Under the pieces are notes generated by a model. It worked only from the letters and a program-made list of their open reading frames with translations, ran no database searches and was not told the origin of the DNA. A stretch of DNA of 64,000 nt, from assembly GCA_964446835.1 (NCBI GenBank), contig CAYUQT010000049.1:1-64000 (forward strand), given 5' to 3'. Below are positions 19,033 to 28,800 of this stretch, piece by piece. The position numbers and the translations under genes are program-made. The DNA is from CAYUQT01 sp964446835. Lineage in GTDB: Bacteria; Planctomycetota; Phycisphaerae; UBA1845; JAFGLZ01. Positions within the stretch are counted from its first letter, which is position 1; each line of letters opens with the position of its first letter.

Positions 19033-19734
19033 TTACCTTTCACTGACGGCGGTGAGTCTCTTCCTGCGCCTCCGCGACGAGGCCGAACCGCCGCCAAGGG
19101 TCTGATCGGGTTCGCTGGGGGGCGTGGCCACGCGGCGGAAGATATCGATCATGATCCGTACGTTTCGTTCGACGTCCATCGAATCATATTCCGGCCAGTG
19201 ACGCAGGCTCCATCGACCTTTCGCCTGAAACAGGGCGAACAGGAATGTAATCAACAGGCCTTGGGGAAGATCCGTCCGCACGGCAGCGATCTCCTGGCCT
19301 CGGATGATGATGCGGCGATACCACTCGACGTCCTTGACCATGAGTCGCTGCATCATCTCGTCGGCCATCGGACCGGCGCGTAGTTCGATGATACTGATCA
19401 GGACGCCCACCATTGTGGGGTTCGACAGTCCGAACTCGAAGAGACGGCGGTACAGGCGTCCACACTCGCTCCAGAACTCTTCGACGGTCGAGACGTGCTC
19501 CGGATCGCCCACGGCTTCCGAGAAACGTCCGATCGCGTCTCCGACGACGGTCAGGTACAGATCGTCCTTCCCATTGAAATAGTAGTAGAACGAGCCTTTG
19601 CTCAGCCCCGAGTTGCTGATGATCCGATTGTAGGAGGAGGCTTCGTAGCCGTACTGAGCGAACTCTGTCCTCGCGGCATCGAGCAATTCCTTTTGTTTGT
19701 CGGGTTCGAGTTTCTCGAATCGTGGAGTCGGCAC
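19033..19734 (-). CDS. TetR-family transcriptional regulator
   Basis: A 233-residue DNA-binding repressor-type protein. The N-terminal helix-turn-helix (about residues 12-60) has the family pattern: LLDAARTEFAQYGYEASS, then the recognition region NSGLSKGSFYYYFNGKDDLY. The C-terminal ligand-binding part is all-helical and ends with an Arg/Ser-rich tail. A NemR-box-like inverted repeat lies about 100 bp upstream, next to a rightward promoter, so it may regulate itself and the divergent pseudopilin gene. The ligand is unknown. Confidence 0.88.
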   Translation of the reverse strand: MPTPRFEKLEPDKQKELLDAARTEFAQYGYEASSYNRIISNSGLSKGSFYYYFNGKDDLYLTVVGDAIGRFSEAVGDPEHVSTVEEFWSECGRLYRRLFEFGLSNPTMVGVLISIIELRAGPMADEMMQRLMVKDVEWYRRIIIRGQEIAAVRTDLPQGLLITFLFALFQAKGRWSLRHWPEYDSMDVERNVRIMIDIFRRVATPPSEPDQTLGGGSASSRRRRKRLTAVSER

Positions 19735-19802
19735 GCCAACCCTCCTTCAGTCCCAGCCGCATCGTGCTGGCGATTATACCCGAAATCCTTGCGGGGAACG
19801 TC

Positions 19803-19831
19803 TTGACAAATCCACGGTCGCCGGACATAAT
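19803..19831 (+). promoter_or_regulatory. Sigma70-type promoter upstream of pseudopilin gene
   Basis: TTGACA, 17-base spacer, CATAAT. It points right, 107 bp before the ATG at 19938, and abuts the inverted repeat at 19832-19847. Confidence 0.6.
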
Positions 19832-19847
19832 TATACCAGATGGTCTA
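19832..19847. promoter_or_regulatory. Candidate TetR-family operator
   Basis: TATACC-AGAT-GGTCTA is an inverted repeat with one mismatch, matching the layout of the NemR box TAGACC-N4-GGTCTA known from enterobacteria. It lies immediately downstream of the -10 box, where a bound repressor would block initiation, and the neighbouring gene is a TetR regulator. Confidence 0.5.
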
Positions 19848-19937
19848 ACCGATAGGTATGACCAACAGGTAGAACTGTCCAGTATGCCCAGCGGGGCCCC
19901 GGGATTGCAGCGGTGGTTTTTGACACAGGAGGACGTC

Positions 19938-20990
19938 ATGAGACGGGACCGGTTGACGCGGAAGGCGAGGCAGGGGGCGTTTACACTCATCGAACTGCTG
20001 GTGGTCGTCGCGATCATCGCCTTGTTGATTTCGATACTTCTGCCGAGTCTGGGCCAGGCTCGTGGTCAGGCACGGTCGGCCTTATGTGCATCGCGATTGG
20101 GCCAGATGACCAAGGCCATGCTTCTGTATGCGGGTGATTGCGAGGAGACGCCTCCGTTTGTCGGCGTCGGGTTCAAGGAGTGCGGCAAGGACAAGGTCTA
20201 TCCGCAGCTCGGACCGACCGGTCAAAACAGCGAGCTGTACTTTGCCCAGTTCGAGCAGTGGCTTATCCCGAATCTTGCCGGCGCGAGCCCGGACGCGCTC
20301 TGGCTCGATCCGGACTGGAGACAATACGAGGGTACGTCACGGGAAGCCAAGGTCGAGCGCGGGACGCTCTTTCCCTATACACGGTTTCCCGGCCTCTACC
20401 GCTGTCCCGATTTCGAGCGGGCGGGGGATGGGCGAAAGACGCAAAACGTCTTCAACTACTCCCGGAGCATCCTCGCACGAAAGCTCCTGACCAACCTCTC
20501 CACCGTTCGAGACCCCGGCATCACCGAGATCCTCTGTCCGGGGCCGATCGCGAAGGTCAGCTCGATTTACAATCCGGGGGCGATGTTCATGATGATTGAC
20601 GAGCAGTGGGATTTCCACTGTGCGGGCAACTACAACGACGGCGGTATCAATAACATCAGTGGGTCGTGGATGGCGGCCGAGACGATTCATGGTCTCGCGA
20701 TGGACATGTTCGGCTCCTACCACGGTTCGCCGGCCAAGGCGCTGAACCTTCCGGAAATCGAGCCCTGCAAGCGGGGCAGCGTTTCCTACTACGACGGACA
20801 CGTCGAGTTGTTCCTGGACCCGGTACCCTATCGGACGGCCTCGGAGAATCTCGTGGGGCTGCTGTTTCGATATGGGGCCGAACGCATGACCAAGGTTCTC
20901 GATCCGATCATGTTGCAGGTCTATGCCCAGCGAGGCATCTCGCTCACCAGCGACGCCCTGGTCGAGATCGTCAGCCACCTCATCAGCTAA
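19938..20990 (+). CDS. Prepilin-type N-terminal methylation domain protein
   Basis: A 350-residue type II secretion or pilus-like pseudopilin. The class III signal GAFTLIELLVVVAIIALLIS is cut between Gly/Ala and Phe by prepilin peptidase, leaving the hydrophobic helix for assembly. The C-terminal part ends near SYYDGHVELF, the DG-H motif common in the large planctomycete pseudopilin family. AGGAGG lies five bases before the ATG at 19938, which beats the open frame extending upstream. Planctomycetes carry dozens of such genes; a specific role is not known. Confidence 0.85.
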   Translation: MRRDRLTRKARQGAFTLIELLVVVAIIALLISILLPSLGQARGQARSALCASRLGQMTKAMLLYAGDCEETPPFVGVGFKECGKDKVYPQLGPTGQNSELYFAQFEQWLIPNLAGASPDALWLDPDWRQYEGTSREAKVERGTLFPYTRFPGLYRCPDFERAGDGRKTQNVFNYSRSILARKLLTNLSTVRDPGITEILCPGPIAKVSSIYNPGAMFMMIDEQWDFHCAGNYNDGGINNISGSWMAAETIHGLAMDMFGSYHGSPAKALNLPEIEPCKRGSVSYYDGHVELFLDPVPYRTASENLVGLLFRYGAERMTKVLDPIMLQVYAQRGISLTSDALVEIVSHLIS

Positions 20991-21033
20991 CAAGGGGCTC
21001 GGCGGCCCTCTCGCTCAAAGCATTCCGACATGC

Positions 21034-21076
21034 GGCCGGTGGCATGCCCATCCGATGGCGGATCATGCCACCGGCC
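21034..21076 (+). terminator. Stem-loop after pseudopilin gene
   Basis: A perfect 13-bp inverted repeat, GGCCGGTGGCATG and CATGCCACCGGCC, with a 17-base loop, 44 bp after the stop codon. There is no T-run, so it may terminate poorly or serve to protect the 3' end. Confidence 0.55.
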
Positions 21077-21238
21077 CTGCACGGACTCCGCGCGTTCGCA
21101 CAATCTCCGTGCGCGTCACTCTGGAAGCCCAAAGATCACCTCGCCGCTCTTGCCATGTGTGGCTGCGCCGGACCATGATGGTGCCACAGATGCTCTGGGA
21201 TGCTTACGGTGTTCACACACTTGAAGGGAGCAGTAACG

Positions 21239-22687
21239 ATGCCGGACAAGACCTTGTCGTCGATACTTGTGGTTCTGCTTGCGATGCCGTTGTTCGCCGG
21301 GGAGTCCGCTTCGGGGCAGAAGTCGCGAAGTGCTTCCGCGGCCAAGTCGAAGCCGGCGGTGATTCATCCCACGAGTTCCACGGGCCAGGATGACGGCTAT
21401 CGCGGCATCTGGTATATGAATCAGCCCCAGAAGGACCCGTACAAATACAAATACAGCGGCGGACTGGGCACCTATCCTGCGAATCACATACCGTTCGCCT
21501 GCTACAGCGAGAAGGCCAACAAGACCTTCTTCTGCTATGGGGGCACGCGCAAGGACAAACAGCAACTCCTGGAGATGGTTTCCTACTACGACCACGCGAC
21601 AGACCGCGTCCCTCGCCCGACGATCCTGATGGACAAGAAGACCGAGGATGCACACGACAACCCCGTGATCAGTCTGGATGACGAGGGGTACGTGTGGGTC
21701 TTCGCCAGTTCCCACGGAACATCGCGGCCTTCGTACGTCTTCAAGAGCGAACGCCCATATTCAACCGACTCATTCAAGGTGGTGCGCGTGTCCAACTTCT
21801 CGTATCCGGAGGTCTGGTACATGCCGGGATCGGGGTTCTTCTTCCTCCACACCCTGTACAAGAACGGTCGAGGCCTGAACTGGTCGACCAGCAGGGACGG
21901 GATCGAGTGGACAACCCCGCACCTGTTGGCTCATGTCGATCAGGGACATTATCAGGTGGGCTGGCCGTTCAGAGGCAAGGTCGGAACCGCGTTCAACTAC
22001 CATCCGAAAGTCGGTGGTCTGAATGCCCGCACGAATCTCTACTATGTTGAGACGCCCGACGGCGGCAAGTCCTGGCGTACGGTACGTGGGGCGAAGGTTC
22101 AGACTCCGTTGACCCAGGTTCACAACGAGGCCCTGGTCCGTGACTATCAGGTCGAGAAGCTCCTGGTCTACATTGTTGATCTCAATTTCGACGCCGAGGG
22201 CCGGCCGATCATCCTCTATGTGACCAGTCGCGGGCACGAGTCCGGGCCGAAGAACGATCCGCGGACCTGGACGATCGCACACTGGATGGGCATCGACTGG
22301 GTCTTTCGCCCCGTGACGACTTCGGACAGCAACTATGACGCCGGGTGTCTGCACGTCGAGTCGGATGGGACATGGCGCATCATTGGACCCACAGAGCAGG
22401 GGCCCCAGGCCTACAATCCCGGTGGTGAAATGGTTTGCTGGACGAGCGTCGATCAGGGGCGGACCTGGAAGAAAGAACGTCAGATCACACAACGCAGCGA
22501 GCTGAACCACACTTACGCCCGCCGGCCCGTCAACGCTCATCCGGATTTCTATGCCTTTTGGGCCGACGGCAACGCCCGCCAACCGTCCGAATCGCGCCTG
22601 TACTTCTGCGATCGCTCCGGGCGCCGAGTTCGCAGGCTCCCGCCGGTGATGGACGGTCCGTTCGCCCGACCCATCGCCGTCGAGTAG
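21239..22687 (+). CDS. Secreted BNR_4-family protein
   Basis: A predicted exported protein of 482 residues resembling the BNR_4 family of propeller proteins found in polysaccharide-degrading bacteria. The ATG at 21239 (GGGAG eight bases upstream) gives a clean signal peptide ending near FAGESASG; an earlier in-frame ATG would spoil it. The domain opens with DDGYRGIWYMNQ, then SGGLGTYPANHIPFACYS and DAHDNPVISLDDEGYVWVF. An Asp-box-like SVDQGRTW occurs late. Relatives include lyases and sialidase-like proteins; activity here is not established. It converges on queA with 11 bp between stops. Confidence 0.8.
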   Translation: MPDKTLSSILVVLLAMPLFAGESASGQKSRSASAAKSKPAVIHPTSSTGQDDGYRGIWYMNQPQKDPYKYKYSGGLGTYPANHIPFACYSEKANKTFFCYGGTRKDKQQLLEMVSYYDHATDRVPRPTILMDKKTEDAHDNPVISLDDEGYVWVFASSHGTSRPSYVFKSERPYSTDSFKVVRVSNFSYPEVWYMPGSGFFFLHTLYKNGRGLNWSTSRDGIEWTTPHLLAHVDQGHYQVGWPFRGKVGTAFNYHPKVGGLNARTNLYYVETPDGGKSWRTVRGAKVQTPLTQVHNEALVRDYQVEKLLVYIVDLNFDAEGRPIILYVTSRGHESGPKNDPRTWTIAHWMGIDWVFRPVTTSDSNYDAGCLHVESDGTWRIIGPTEQGPQAYNPGGEMVCWTSVDQGRTWKKERQITQRSELNHTYARRPVNAHPDFYAFWADGNARQPSESRLYFCDRSGRRVRRLPPVMDGPFARPIAVE

Positions 22688-22698
22688 GAGGGCAATGC

Positions 22699-23763
22699 CT
22701 ACAGGATCAGCATCGCGTCGCCGAAGCTGTAGAAACGGTATTCGCGGCGAATGGCCTCACGATAGGCGTCCATCACCCGTTCTCGACCGGCAAAGGCGAA
22801 CAGTAACGCCAGCAACGTGCTGCCTGGCAGGTGGAAGTTCGTCAGCAGGGCATCCACCGTTCGAAAGCGATAGGGGGGATAGATGAACAGGCGGGTCGTT
22901 CCTGAACCGGGTTGAAGACGGCCGTCGGAGTCGGAGCATGCTTCCAGTACGCGAGCCGAGGTCGTTCCCACGGCCGCGATTCGCCCGCCCCGGTGTCGGC
23001 AGGCGGTGATCGTTTCAACGGTGGCTTCGGGCAGGTGATACCATTCTGCGTGCATGGGGTGGTCTTCGAGCCTTTCCACCTTGATCGGTTCGAAGGTGCC
23101 CAGACCGACGTGCAGTGTCACCGATGCACACTGGACGCCCTTCTGCTCGAGACGGCCCAACAACTCAGGTGTGAGATGCAGGCCGGCGGTAGGGGCCGCC
23201 ACCGCGCCGGGCGTCTTGGCATAGGTCGTCTGATAGCGGCGTCGATCCTCGGCGTCGATCTGTCGAGCACCCGATGCCATCATGTCCCGCTTGATGTACG
23301 GAGGCAACGGTGTCCAGCCGATCCGTTCCAATAGCTCCTCGGCCCGCTGAGGAGGGTCGGGACGTACTTCCCAGCGTCCTCCACCCGACGACGCGGTCAG
23401 TACGAGTTGGGTTTTCGTACCGTCCAGCGCCAGAGACTCACCCACACGAAGTCGGCCGGAAGACTTGAGCAAGACCTCCCACTGGCCGGTTGGCGTATCG
23501 GCGACATACAGCCCTTCGATCCGTCCTCCGGTTGAGCGCCGACCGGCAAATCGAGCCGGCAGAACGCGTGTGTCGTTGACCACCAGACAGTCTCCTGCCG
23601 AGAGAACGTCCGTAAGGTCCGCCACATGGGCATGGTTATCGGTGCCGCGCCCACCGCGATCCACAATCATCATCCTGGCCTGCTCGCGGCGCTGTGCCGG
23701 CGTTTGCGCAATCAGGTGAGGCGGCAGTTCGTAGTGCAGTTCCCTGGTCAACACAGATCCCAT
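22699..23763 (-). CDS. queA: S-adenosylmethionine:tRNA ribosyltransferase-isomerase
   Basis: Transfers and isomerises the ribosyl part of AdoMet onto 7-aminomethyl-7-deazaguanine in tRNA, forming epoxyqueuosine in the queuosine pathway. Characteristic segments are ELHYELPPHLIAQTP at the start, VNDTRVLPAR, GAVAAPTAGLHLT, HVGLGTFEPI and TNFHLPGSTLLAL. The Met at 23763 gives 354 residues, the usual length; the frame is open upstream but that sequence is unlike the family. No other queuosine gene lies in the window. Confidence 0.95.
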   Translation of the reverse strand: MGSVLTRELHYELPPHLIAQTPAQRREQARMMIVDRGGRGTDNHAHVADLTDVLSAGDCLVVNDTRVLPARFAGRRSTGGRIEGLYVADTPTGQWEVLLKSSGRLRVGESLALDGTKTQLVLTASSGGGRWEVRPDPPQRAEELLERIGWTPLPPYIKRDMMASGARQIDAEDRRRYQTTYAKTPGAVAAPTAGLHLTPELLGRLEQKGVQCASVTLHVGLGTFEPIKVERLEDHPMHAEWYHLPEATVETITACRHRGGRIAAVGTTSARVLEACSDSDGRLQPGSGTTRLFIYPPYRFRTVDALLTNFHLPGSTLLALLFAFAGRERVMDAYREAIRREYRFYSFGDAMLIL

Positions 23764-24238
23764 CTTATCGGGCGTTGGTGAGCTGAGTCCACGTCCGGAA
23801 TGGGGCTCGTGCCGGCCATAAGGTTCTGTATCCAAACACCCTGAGAGGCTTCGACTCCTGGGCCGTGGGGCAGGCTGACGGCACGCGGGATCTCAGGTCG
23901 GCGCGTGCTCTATGACCGAGAAAGTGGGGGAGGCAGCCGTGAGGACCTCACGTTATCCGGATACACCCCGCTAACCAACGGCGTCGGCCGAACACAGAAT
24001 CAAGCGACGCCGGAGAAGTTCGCGAGAGTTTTAAGGCCTCAATGTAAACCGGTGGTTTCGACCAAGTTTGTAGTCACATGGGCTGAAGCTCGCCAAAGGC
24101 CGAAAGCATCGAAACCGATATACAGAGCGGAAAGCTTCCAAGGTCCTGACCGACGACTTCGAGCCGATTTTCAGAGTCGGGATTCTTGACGGGCTCAGGT
24201 GTCTTCCAGACACCAAGACTCACGGGGGTTACGAGGAC
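23764..24238. other. Intergenic region, no gene seen
   Basis: A 475-bp spacer between divergent queA and the small gene at 24239. Open frames are short and lack ribosome-binding sites. I see no promoter pair I would defend and no structured RNA. Confidence 0.45.
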
Positions 24239-24490
24239 ATGACGTTGGGCGCTGAAACATGCACAAGTCGATTGGAGGCCGCCCTGACGGCCATCGCTGA
24301 TTTCCCTCGAAATCGTCTCATCTACGAACTCACCCATTTCAGTGGCAGCCTCAGGTTGGACTTCACAGAGGACTTCCTGGCACATTTGAGTGACGAGAAG
24401 CTCAGGCACATCCTGTTGGCGGCCTACCTGCACGGTCGTCCCAATCACTCCATCAACACCGAGCCGACCCCTCAGCCGGTAGCAGTTTAA
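24239..24490 (+). CDS. Small hypothetical protein (83 aa)
   Basis: Unrecognised. The 83-residue product is predicted mostly helical, with an amphipathic core (RLDFTEDFLAHLSDEKLRHI followed by LLAAYLHGR) and no signal peptide, membrane segment or Cys pair. GAGG precedes the ATG by only two bases, which is short. The regular helix-forming composition is the main reason to call it coding. It ends 7 bp before the convergent murB stop. A conserved planctomycete small protein or a chance frame are both possible. Confidence 0.45.
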   Translation: MTLGAETCTSRLEAALTAIADFPRNRLIYELTHFSGSLRLDFTEDFLAHLSDEKLRHILLAAYLHGRPNHSINTEPTPQPVAV

Positions 24491-24497
24491 CTCCACA

Positions 24498-25520
24498 TCA
24501 GGTCGGGATTTCCGTTCGGCGAGCCCGATGCGTCCGTTCTGTGCCGCTGTCGAGCAATTGATGGGCCGGAATCATCCGTCCTCGGGGGGGCAGATATCGG
24601 ACCTCGCACTCCAGCCAACGCCCTGTGCGGGTGTGGACCGCCCGGCGGACCCGATCGATCAGGCAAAACACATCTTCCGATTTCGCCTGTCCGAGGTTCA
24701 CGATGAAATTGGCGTGTTGAGGGCTGACCTGTGCGTCACCGACCTGCCATCCCTTGCAGCCGGTCTCTTCGATAACCCGTCCCGTCGGGCCGAGTGTGTG
24801 ATAGGTTTCCGGATTGCTGTGGAACACCGAACCGCAGTTGGGGTAACGCCGGACACGAGGAAACTTGATGCGGCGCGATCGAAGATCATCGAGCATTTGC
24901 CGGCGAATGACTTCACGGTTGCCTGGTGCGAATTCCATGCCGGCCTCAACGACGATCTGGTCGGAGTCCTGGAACATGCTGGTTCGATAGGAGAATCCGC
25001 ACCGATCGGCTTCCAAGATCGAGGTAACGCCTGTCGGGTGAATCACCTTGACCCATCGAATGACCGAACCAATGTTCTGTCGCAGGCTCCCGCCGTTCAT
25101 AACGATCAGGCCCCCAAGCCTGCCGGGAATTCCCACCGTATGCTCGAGCCCGGACAGCCCGCGAAGTCCTACCAGTCGTGACAGGCGAGGCACGGCAACT
25201 CCTGCTTCGGCCTGCACAACAGGTGGTTCAAAGCGGACGGCACTCATCAGCGGTCCCACGCAAAGGACAACGCCTCGATAGCCGGCATCGTCAAAGAGAA
25301 TATTGGAGCCGTCACCGACGACTACCCAGGGAAGATCCGACTCGTGGAGTCTCTTCACCAGGCAGGTCAGCGCCGCCATCCCCCTGGGTTCGATCCAAAC
25401 GTCGGCCGGTCCGCCGATCCGCCATGTTCCGTGACGAGCCAGCGGTTCGTTGCGGCGAACGATTCCCCACGCCGAACCCAACGCAACGTCGCAATCGTGA
25501 AGAAGAGACGAGTATGTCAT
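24498..25520 (-). CDS. murB: UDP-N-acetylenolpyruvoylglucosamine reductase
   Basis: FAD- and NADPH-dependent cytoplasmic enzyme making UDP-MurNAc in peptidoglycan precursor synthesis; 340 residues, slightly long because of a 25-residue C-terminal extension. The FAD-binding domain shows NTWRIGG-like GTWRIGGPAD, VVGDGSNIL and GIPGRLGGLIVMNGG. SYRTSMFQ follows, then the catalytic Ser in YPNCGSVFHSNP and the C-terminal catalytic Glu in LECEVRYL. Its presence supports a peptidoglycan wall, consistent with murJ elsewhere in the window. Confidence 0.93.
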   Translation of the reverse strand: MTYSSLLHDCDVALGSAWGIVRRNEPLARHGTWRIGGPADVWIEPRGMAALTCLVKRLHESDLPWVVVGDGSNILFDDAGYRGVVLCVGPLMSAVRFEPPVVQAEAGVAVPRLSRLVGLRGLSGLEHTVGIPGRLGGLIVMNGGSLRQNIGSVIRWVKVIHPTGVTSILEADRCGFSYRTSMFQDSDQIVVEAGMEFAPGNREVIRRQMLDDLRSRRIKFPRVRRYPNCGSVFHSNPETYHTLGPTGRVIEETGCKGWQVGDAQVSPQHANFIVNLGQAKSEDVFCLIDRVRRAVHTRTGRWLECEVRYLPPRGRMIPAHQLLDSGTERTHRARRTEIPT

Positions 25521-25877
25521 CCGATCGGACCCCTGCAGGACCCCAAGTGCACCGCGTCAAGCTTCTCGTAGTGATATTCATCGGTGCGCATCGCTCCACT
25601 TCCTGACTGTAGCACCAGAATTCTCGTCTCTGACGTCAGGGAGAATCGGGCCGGAGTAGATGCCCGACACCTCGCGAACGCGTGGGCTTCAGCATCTCTC
25701 AAGGCCCACCTCGGCGATTTCGTGCCGTTGCGCCTTTACACCCGGCTTGCGGCACGCGACAGTACCCCCTCGCCGGAGATCCACTCATCCCCCCGAGCGC
25801 CGTAACGCAGTGGGGATGTTGCCCCCATCGGTGGTGGGCCAATCGGTTCGCTTCTCCGGCCGCTCAGGAGGTCGATC
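25521..25877. other. Intergenic region, no gene seen
   Basis: A 357-bp spacer between divergent murB and the GH9 fusion. It contains a weak 6-bp inverted repeat (ATTCTC 25620, GAGAAT 25641) and, at its end, the AGGAGG site of the GH9 gene (25866-25871). No gene or promoter is convincing. Confidence 0.45.
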
Positions 25878-28800
25878 ATGCCGCTTTGGACGGCTTTCGT
25901 GTGGGCCTCGGTGATCAGTGCGGCGATTCCCCCATCGCTAAAGTGGTCATACCAAGCCCGGTCAACGCTCTACGCCCCGCCGCTCGTGGCCGACATGCAC
26001 CCCTCATCGGGTCTCGAGACGGTCATCAGCGACGCCGAGGCCAGAACGCTGCGATGCATCGATTCGTCGGGCAAAGAACTCTGGTCGTACAAGGGCGGTT
26101 GGACCCGGCGTCTCACCTCCTCGGCTGCCTTCAGCCGGACGGCTCGGACGGGGCGGGGCACCCTGGTCGTCGGCGGCAGCGACGGGCGACTCTGCTGCAT
26201 CGATGCCGAGACCGGGCGCGAACTCTGGAATCGTCCGGTGGGCGAGATGACCTGGGGCGGTGCCCTGTGGGCCGACCTGCAAGGCGATGGTCGCGACGAT
26301 ATCATTGCCGGAACGGAACAGGCCGTCTTGGCTCTGGATGCCGACGGAAAGGAACTGTGGGCCTACAAGGGAAAGCCGGGTGATCCGCCGCTCGATATTC
26401 GCTGCTCGTTGTCTGCTGCCGATGCAGATTCCGACGGACGTCCCGAGGTCTTTGGCGTGGACAAGTGGGGGCCCTTCTGTCTCGACAGCAAGGGCGTGCT
26501 TCGATGGAGAACCCTGACGGGGGATGATTTCCTGAGTGCTCCGCTGGTCGTCGATGCCGATCGCGACGGTCGGGCCGAGGTGTACTGTAGTTCGGATCAC
26601 GAACCATCCATCATCGCATTCGACGCTCATGACGGGCGCATCCTCTGGCGATTCACCATGCTCGCCGGGGCGGAGATCTACCCCGGTTCGTCGTTTGCAG
26701 CCGGCGACCTGGACCGGGATGGCACCGATGAAATCGTCGGAGGCGATATCGCCGGTCACATCTATGTGCTTCGGCACGATGGAACGCTGCTCTGGTCGTA
26801 TCAGACGCTGCAACCGGCCTCGGTGGCCATGACGCTGGGTGACGTCGACGGCGACGATGATATCGAGGTTCTGGCCGCGGGCGGCGACCATGGCCTGTAC
26901 TGTCTCGACAGCGGCGGACGGCTCAAGTGGCGGTGGGCTGCGGATTTCCGCCTGATCCTGCCGGCCACTCTCGCCGACATAGACCTCGACGGCAAGACGG
27001 ATATCCTGGTGGGTGGCAGCGACCGCGTCCTTCGCTGTCTGACCGTCGGCGGGGCATACAATGCCTCGCGAATTCCCTGGCCATCTCGGCGGTTCGACAC
27101 CGCACAGACCGGCGCCGCATTTCCCCGCCGGCTCACCCCGACGGTTGCCACGGTGGTCGAGCCTCATGTCCTGGAAGCTCGCGGCGATTTCGAGCAGCCC
27201 AAGAGTGTCGGTGAGGCTGGTCACTATCCAGTCGGCAGCAAGATTCGCGATGAGCGACTGGCCCAACCACTGGGTTGGACTGCTGAACCGACTGCCGCGA
27301 CCGGCTGGCACCTCGACAAGACGGTGGCGCACGGCGGGGCCACCTCGGTGTGTACGCAGCAGCCGATGCGGTTGGTCAGCCCCTCCATGGTTCTGGATCG
27401 GGCGGTCCGAGCCATCGGCGCTACCGTCTATGCCAGGGGAACCGGTGCCATCCGTGCAGAGATACGGTGGTTCGGTGCCGACGGGTTGCTTCGGGAAGAG
27501 CCCCTCAAGCCCGGCGACGAGGAGAAGGGCTGGCGAACCTTCGCTCTGAAGGAGGCCCGCCGTCCGCTGGGGGCCGAATGGGTTACCATGGTTCTGCGTA
27601 GTGGAACCGGCCAGGCTTGGTGGGATGACGCCCAGGTCGTGGCGACATCCGTTTCTCCGCCGAACGTCCGACCGTTGGTCAACCAGGTTGGCTACGACCG
27701 CGGGGCTCCGAAGCGGTTCACCGTTCAAAGCAACTTTCGGGCGCGCACGGCTACCTTCTCTCTCAGACAACACGACGGGACCGTTGCGTTCTCCGGTACC
27801 CTTGAGCCCATGGGCCGAATCCGCGGGCGATACGACAACGACTGGGGATACGAGTACTGGCGTGGCGACTTCACGGCGTTCGATCGACCGGGACGCTATC
27901 GCATCGAGGTTGCCCTGGACTCGGTATCCGACGTCTCGTGGCCCTTTGAAATCGGCGAGAACCTGATCTGGGACAAGACCGCCCGCCCCGCTTATCGCTT
28001 CTTCTACTACCAGCGGTGTGGTTGCGAAGTGCCCGGCTTCCACCGCGCCTGTCACACCGACGACGGGGTGCAGTATCAGGGCAGATACTGTGACTTGTCG
28101 GGCGGATGGCACGATGCCGGCGACTACAACAAGTACTACAACGCCCCGTATGTGCTCGGGCTGGTGCGTGCCTACGGTATCGCCAGGAACGCTTTTGACC
28201 GACAGGACCAAGACGGCAACAAGCAGGGGGACTTCTTCGACGAGATCCTATGGGGCGGAGACCATTGCCGCCGCATGATCGCGCCGGACGGGTCGGCCTT
28301 CGCCCAGATCACTTCGGGCTACGGATTCTGGGGGCCCCCCGATGCCGAGACGGACAACACGCCCTCTACCGGCGATGAGCGAACATTGGGAGGCGGCGCC
28401 GGTCAGGATTCCGGTACACACCACGCCGCGATGGCCCGAATCGCCCGGTACGCTAAAGACAAGAAGCCATGGGTCGAGGCCGCAGAACGCGGGCTCCAAC
28501 GGTCGCTGACGGCCAAGGTTCGTGGCCTCGCCCAATTCACCACCGCTGTCGATCTGTATGCGGCCACCGGCGACAGGAAGTACGCTGATCTGGCCCGGCA
28601 ACTCCTGCCGGGAATTGGTGCGAACGAGGAGGTGGTTGAGGCCGTCAGGGATTTTGATGCCTTGGTCGGCGAAGATCATTCGGCGGCATTGCGAAAGGCC
28701 TTGGTCGACAGCGCCGAGGAACTGATCAAACTGGCGGACAATCCGTTTGGCGTTGTCACCAATGGGCCGGCGGACAAGCCGAACTATTTCGGCACTCCGC

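Noticed and set aside
26004..28211. 735-codon minus-strand frame inside the GH9 fusion
   Set aside because: It lies wholly within the GH9 gene and has no domain or start signal.
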